The translations under genes and the position numbers were made by a program. The notes beneath the pieces are model-generated. The model was not told where the DNA came from. It did not search any database and saw only the letters and a program-made list of their open reading frames with translations. A DNA stretch of 64,000 bases from positions 434,001 through 498,000 of the forward strand of contig JABVXV010000009.1 of the NCBI GenBank assembly GCA_013365325.1. The letters are read 5' to 3'. The stretch comes from Dipetalonema caudispina (Eukaryota > Nematoda > Chromadorea > Rhabditida > Onchocercidae). Every line of letters starts with the position of its first letter. The first letter of the stretch is position 1. Positions 59,601-64,000 of the stretch are shown here, piece by piece.

Positions 59601-61910
59601 ACATATGTTTGTTGGATCTCTGAATGATCCGTTCGAAGAGTTCCATTACGTCAAAATTGCAAATTTCATTTTGTAACAGTAACATTTTGCCATGTCATGC
59701 TTGAAAACTTTGAGAATGACTACATTAAAAAAAAAAATAGAAATTTTTAGTTTTCATTTGCATAGGGTAATTGAAGCACTGAATGTAGCATCATTTACCG
59801 TACTTGCGGCAGCATCCTTCTTGCCGGAATATGTTCGAGCTCGTATTTCAGCAAGTTTAACATTCCATATCAAAAATCAAATCCCTCTTATAGATAATTT
59901 ATCCGAAAATGGCATTCAACAGGTAAAGATGTTTTGTTATTTTGCTTATCTTCCTATTTTTTTAATCAAGAACTGTCTATAGTTTGTGATTTGAACAAAA
60001 TGAAATTTTCGAGTTGGTGGGAAATGAATGCATTTTTATTCGAGGAAATTATTACAAATTTTTAACTTTTTAACTAATTTTTAAGTAAGAGTTCCTGGTC
60101 TTAACTTTCATCATCTTCAACAATTGATTTTGCAGATAGCCGTAAATATGCTTTACTTTTCTTTCGAATTTAAAAAGTAAAATGGAAAGTAAAATTTGTT
60201 AAGCCAAAATTTGAAGGTTTTTTTTTTCAAGTATTGGACAATCTACATATATATTGCAAACTAATACTCAAATAAAGTGACTCATATTTAAATTTTCTTC
60301 GCTTAAATTTTTGAAGTAGTTGGTTCTTTTCTTAGAGGAATCTTCGAAAAATTTTTTCTTTCTAGCCATTGAAAGGAAATATTTACCTGAAAGATGTTTG
60401 CTTCGCATATCCAATGCTTAGTCAACATCCTATCATCAAGAAATTTTCGATGTCGGCAACGTTCGGTCAAAAGATTGCATTAGTAGGACCAAGTGGATGT
60501 GGTAAAAGTACGGTGATCAAATTGTTGGAACGATTTTATGATGTTACTGAGGGCGTCTTGGTAAATTTGATCTCACTTTTAGGATAATGGGTAATTTGTG
60601 CCGGAAAAATTAAAATTAAATCTTTTGTTAGAAAATTTTTCAAAATTAAGCCTTTTAAATTCTGCTCTGTTTGATTGTAAAAATCCAAAAATATTGCACA
60701 GATCTTCTCAAAATATATCAAGTACTTAACACTAATGGTCAAAGATAGATCTTTTTCTGATTTTTAAGATATCACACAACTTCGAATAAGTTAAGAAACA
60801 AATTTAATTGCAAAGCTAAGAAATGCTCTAAAAATTTGATTTTCAAAAATTATATAGAACTTCAAGTAAACTAAATTTAAGTTCATCGATGATCGAGATA
60901 TCAAAAGTTACAATATTCGATACCTTCGATCACATATTGCTCTGGTAGACCAAGAACCAGCATTATTTAACGTAAGTATTCGAGACAATATTGCATATGG
61001 TTTGGATAATGCGTCGCAAGAACAAATTGAAGCAGCTGCGAAATTAGCCAATATTCACAGCTTTATTGTCACTTTACCGCAGGTTTGTTTCAGAGCAAAA
61101 GTAGAATATTAAAGTGTGATTGAATTCTTAATATTTAAATAATATATTACTTGTTTCATGAAAGATAGAATTAAGGATTTGGGTTCAGAGTTCTAATTTA
61201 ATCAAAATCTCAGCCAAATGTTGAAAATTACTGAAATCTAAATTTCTATATTGCAGGAAATTAGGGATGTTGGTACAATTTTGCTTTTGGAGATTAAAAT
61301 GGACGATCAATTTTTTTGAGATATCATATTCCGAACTCAAATTATTTTTAGGGTTATGAAACAATTGCTGGTTCGAAAGGAAATCAGCTGTCCGGCGGTC
61401 AAAAACAACGAATTGCAATTGCAAGAGCAATTATACGAAATCCAAAGATACTGCTACTTGATGAAGCTACCAGTGCGTTGGATAGCGAAAATGAAAAGGT
61501 AGCATATCGCCTTTTTTTCATGATATTCTCTTTTTTAATTTTAAGTACTTCAAATGTAAAAAAATCAGTGGAAAATGTGATATAAGATAAAATCTTTTTG
61601 ATTCCAAACGCTTTTATTTCACTTCTCGCTCAATTTTAGAAGTTTAAAAAGTTAGTTCTTGGCTGATTTAACAATTATACCTCATTGAAGTTTTTAATGG
61701 AATGAAATTTAGATGGTACAAGAAGCATTGGAAGCAGCACGTCGTGGTCGAACTTGCATTGTTATCGCTCATCGTTTGAAAACAATTCAGAATGCTGACT
61801 TAATAATTGTTTTAAAAGATGGACAGATTGCAGAATGTGGCAATCATGCTCAGTTATTAGCTCAAAAAGGCTTGTACTGCTGCTTAGTTGAAAAACAAAA
61901 AATATCATAA
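50698..61910 (+). CDS. P-glycoprotein, full ABC transporter (ABCB1-like)
   Basis: ATP-driven efflux pump of the plasma membrane; nematode P-glycoproteins export xenobiotics and are studied for reduced macrocyclic-lactone sensitivity. The gene runs from ATG 50698 ([14 protein letters not shown]) through some 27 exons to TAA 61910, roughly 1,250 aa. Order: membrane domain 1 (about 51306-54057; [20 protein letters not shown], extracellular NGT sequon near 51800, [19 protein letters not shown]), ATPase domain 1 (54259-56690: A-loop FWYPTRP, Walker [10 protein letters not shown]-loop VSQDP, signature [13 protein letters not shown], Walker [14 protein letters not shown]-loop AHRLST), linker with [10 protein letters not shown] (57067-57480), membrane domain 2 (57576-59900; [20 protein letters not shown]), ATPase domain 2 (60369-61910: A-loop FAYP, Walker [10 protein letters not shown]-loop VDQEP, signature, Walker B, AHRLKT). 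All catalytic motifs are intact in both halves. The exon after 54393 starts at GTG 54775, giving [16 protein letters not shown]. Which numbered pgp this is cannot be told here. Confidence 0.94.
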
Positions 61911-63759
61911 GATATTCAAAATGTGTTTGAATATTATTCCCAGCAAGTACTTCCTAAATATTTAACATCTAATCGATATTTTTCTATTTTAATAATTTTA
62001 ACCTTTCGATCGTATTTAACACCTATACCATTCATCTACTATCTCAGAAGATTAACTTCTTCTTTAGTTTAGCTAATCACTCGGTAATCTGTATTTTCAA
62101 GCTTCGGATATCTGATAAAGGCAATCGCAAAGCTTCTGATTCAAAATTAAATGGTTTTTTTTTTCTTTTTTATTCACTTTAATTACTACAAGATATTATT
62201 ATCATAAATTGAAAAATGTCAAGCAATTTTGCTCATTCCATTTTTTCATCACAAGCAGGTCGAAAAGTAAGGGATATCTTGATGGATAGTAACAATCTCA
62301 TCTGTTTGTCAACTTAATGATTTGTTTATCTAATTAGTCAATCAACGTCACTTCTTTACATTGAATTCCTTTAGAAATTCCCTGACAGCCTGAATAAGCA
62401 TTTTTATAACAGTAAAATTATCATTCAACAATCTTTTCTTCATCAATCTGCTTAACTTATGATAAATCTTTCTTCGATATTTATCGAAGGTAAATAAAAT
62501 CTAATTGATATCAGTGCATGATTTGACTGGAATTTATAAATTTTTTGATTCATTTCGTTCATTTTATTTTAAATTCAACCAACAATTTCTACGCTATACC
62601 ATATTACTGGAGTATTTCTTGCGCTTCATTAAGTTTTGATTTCAGTATTTTTCCAATTCGTTTCATGTACTCAGTTACATCAGATCGCTAACATTCCCTT
62701 TTGGTAATTCTATTTCAGAAAAATACTTCATCTTTCTACCACTTTCATATTATACCTCATTACGCCGCATTATAAAAGCCTTTATTGTATGATAAAACGA
62801 TATTCTAATTGCAATGCTTTTGTTTGTTCATCTGAAATCATTCATAAACTTAAACCCTTATCACTAAACTATTCTATATATGTTTACGTGTTAATCAGTT
62901 TAGGCTTGCATAATCAAAATTCCAAATTGTAAAAAAAAATTTGTGATTTCGGAAAGTATTGATTTATTTTCTAGAGTTTTCGAAGACTGAAGGGAAATAA
63001 ATTCAAGTTTATAACAATGTTAAATTTAACAAATTTTAAATGAATTCTAGGAAATAATAATACAGGAAACTGTTTACTTAAATGACTTTTACTTCAATTT
63101 CCATCCCGATATCAAATCGGCTGACTGACCTCTCAATATAACAATCAGTTTGAATACTTTATTCTCTATTGTAGAAAATGGAAGAAGAGAAATTAAAGCA
63201 ATGAATTCAATGCATTTTTGTCGTACTAATAAATATACTTGTAGTAGAAGAATTTAGATGGGAAAAAAAAAAACAACGAAAAGAAATAATGTTGAAAAAA
63301 AATGATAGCATTACAAAAGGTACGAGAAGATTGTTAATCTAGAAATAGTATTTCACTGAGGATAACGATGGAAAAATCAAATTTTAAGATTTTCATTGGA
63401 ATCTTTCCGAGATTTGATAACATTTCTTAAACAAATATAAATGAAATTCGGGTATAATTCAATGAATCATAGTAACTAATATGCTAAATTATTCTATTCT
63501 CTTCAGTGACAATCTTAATAAATTGTAATTATCGTTTCTATCATCATTATTAATCCATTGATCAACAATATCCCATAAGATATGAATTATTTGCATTCTG
63601 ATTGCCGCATTTTATAACATTTCATGTCGGTTGTTGGATTGTTTATTTGTATCGTTCGGGAATGTATGTTTCGGGTTGGGTGCTGATATTTTATAGAGTT
63701 GGGATTGATGGGAAGGAGATTATGCAAATTTTTGTGAAATATGATAATTTGGAGGGGTT
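61911..63759. other. Gene-poor intergenic region
   Basis: 1.85 kb, strongly AT-rich, with AATAAA strings (for example 62493-62498) that can end the transporter transcript. No open frame longer than about 50 codons with meaning, no repeat or RNA gene recognised. Confidence 0.5.
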
Positions 63760-64000
63760 ATGAGACGTCGAAGAGATAGTGGCAGTATGGTTGCGGGACG
63801 GAACGCTTTGGTTCGTGCTGTGAAAACTTTGCTGGCCGCCTTTTGCTTCTATGCTTTGGGTCTATTCAACTGCATTACGTATACCATTCGACGGCAGTAT
63901 CGCAATGTATGTTTTACCCCTTCAGTTTTTGATTTCAACTAGTGAATAATGACTAAACTATGCTCAGAAATGGTTAGCCGGTACAGTAGATATTCCGGTA
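63760..64000 (+). CDS. Partial gene: signal-anchor (type II) membrane protein, 5' end
   Basis: Two exons in phase 0 (63760-63906 and 63968-64000) encode a basic N-terminus (MRRRRDSGSMVAGRNALVRA), then one hydrophobic segment (VKTLLAAFCFYALGLFNCIT, about residues 21-41), then YTIRRQYRN and KWLAGTVDIPV. The basic-then-hydrophobic order with no cleavage site fits a signal anchor, as in Golgi enzymes, but the rest is outside the window. Donor GTATGT and acceptor ctcag are good. I do not recognise the family. Confidence 0.5.

Noticed and set aside
1..64000. Search for bacterial (for example endosymbiont) insertions, transposon open frames, CRISPR arrays or rRNA.
   Set aside because: None seen; all long coding blocks have introns and match animal gene families.

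Overview
The window is a stretch of an AT-rich eukaryotic nuclear genome, almost certainly a nematode and probably of the clade III / filarial type. Signs are many short exons (5 to about 250 nt), GT-AG introns mostly 50-900 nt long with T-rich acceptors ending in ag, AATAAA polyadenylation signals, and single-copy animal housekeeping genes packed close together on both strands. I see no rRNA, tRNA, CRISPR, bacterial operon or intact transposon. Species cannot be fixed from the sequence alone. Coordinates of multi-exon genes below run from start codon to stop codon; exons were joined by hand from splice sites, reading-frame phase and remembered family alignments, so single junctions may be wrong even where the gene identity is firm.

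Left third, minus strand: DNA topoisomerase III-beta (252-6906) and tRNA pseudouridine synthase PUS10 (7631-11011). PUS10 is divergent from a small lysine/glutamate-rich nematode gene on the plus strand (11450-13548) that carries a duplicated 'KAPT...DPQYQ / TLAGLN' module; its 867-bp last intron holds two strong inverted repeats. Then, again on the minus strand, come a cytosolic purine 5'-nucleotidase of the NT5C2 family (15070-19314), the intraflagellar-transport TPR protein IFT56/TTC26/DYF-13 (20433-25472) and mitoribosomal protein uL29m/MRPL47 (26020-27611).

Middle, plus strand: starting 387 bp from MRPL47 in the opposite direction, a run of small genes: TRIAP1/Mdm35-like twin-CX9C protein (27999-28919), Mediator subunit MED10 (29190-29991), a thioredoxin-like mitoribosomal protein (probably mL43; 30711-31809), carnosine N-methyltransferase CARNMT1 (32638-35519), and the GATOR2 subunit WDR59 (about 36636-46378), followed 219 bp later by a PDZ-domain protein (46598-48801).

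Right third, plus strand: one large ABC transporter of the P-glycoprotein (ABCB1-like) type, complete with two membrane domains and two ATPase domains (50698-61910), then a gene-poor gap and the first two exons of a signal-anchored protein cut by the window edge (63760-64000).

Functions present are mostly core ones: DNA/RNA topology, tRNA modification, nucleotide pools, cilium assembly, mitochondrial translation and lipid transfer, transcription, mTORC1 nutrient sensing and drug/xenobiotic efflux. The most unusual items are the DPQYQ repeat gene with its hairpin-bearing intron, the tiny or start-codon-only first exons of IFT56 and the nucleotidase, and a probable GC-AG intron in IFT56.
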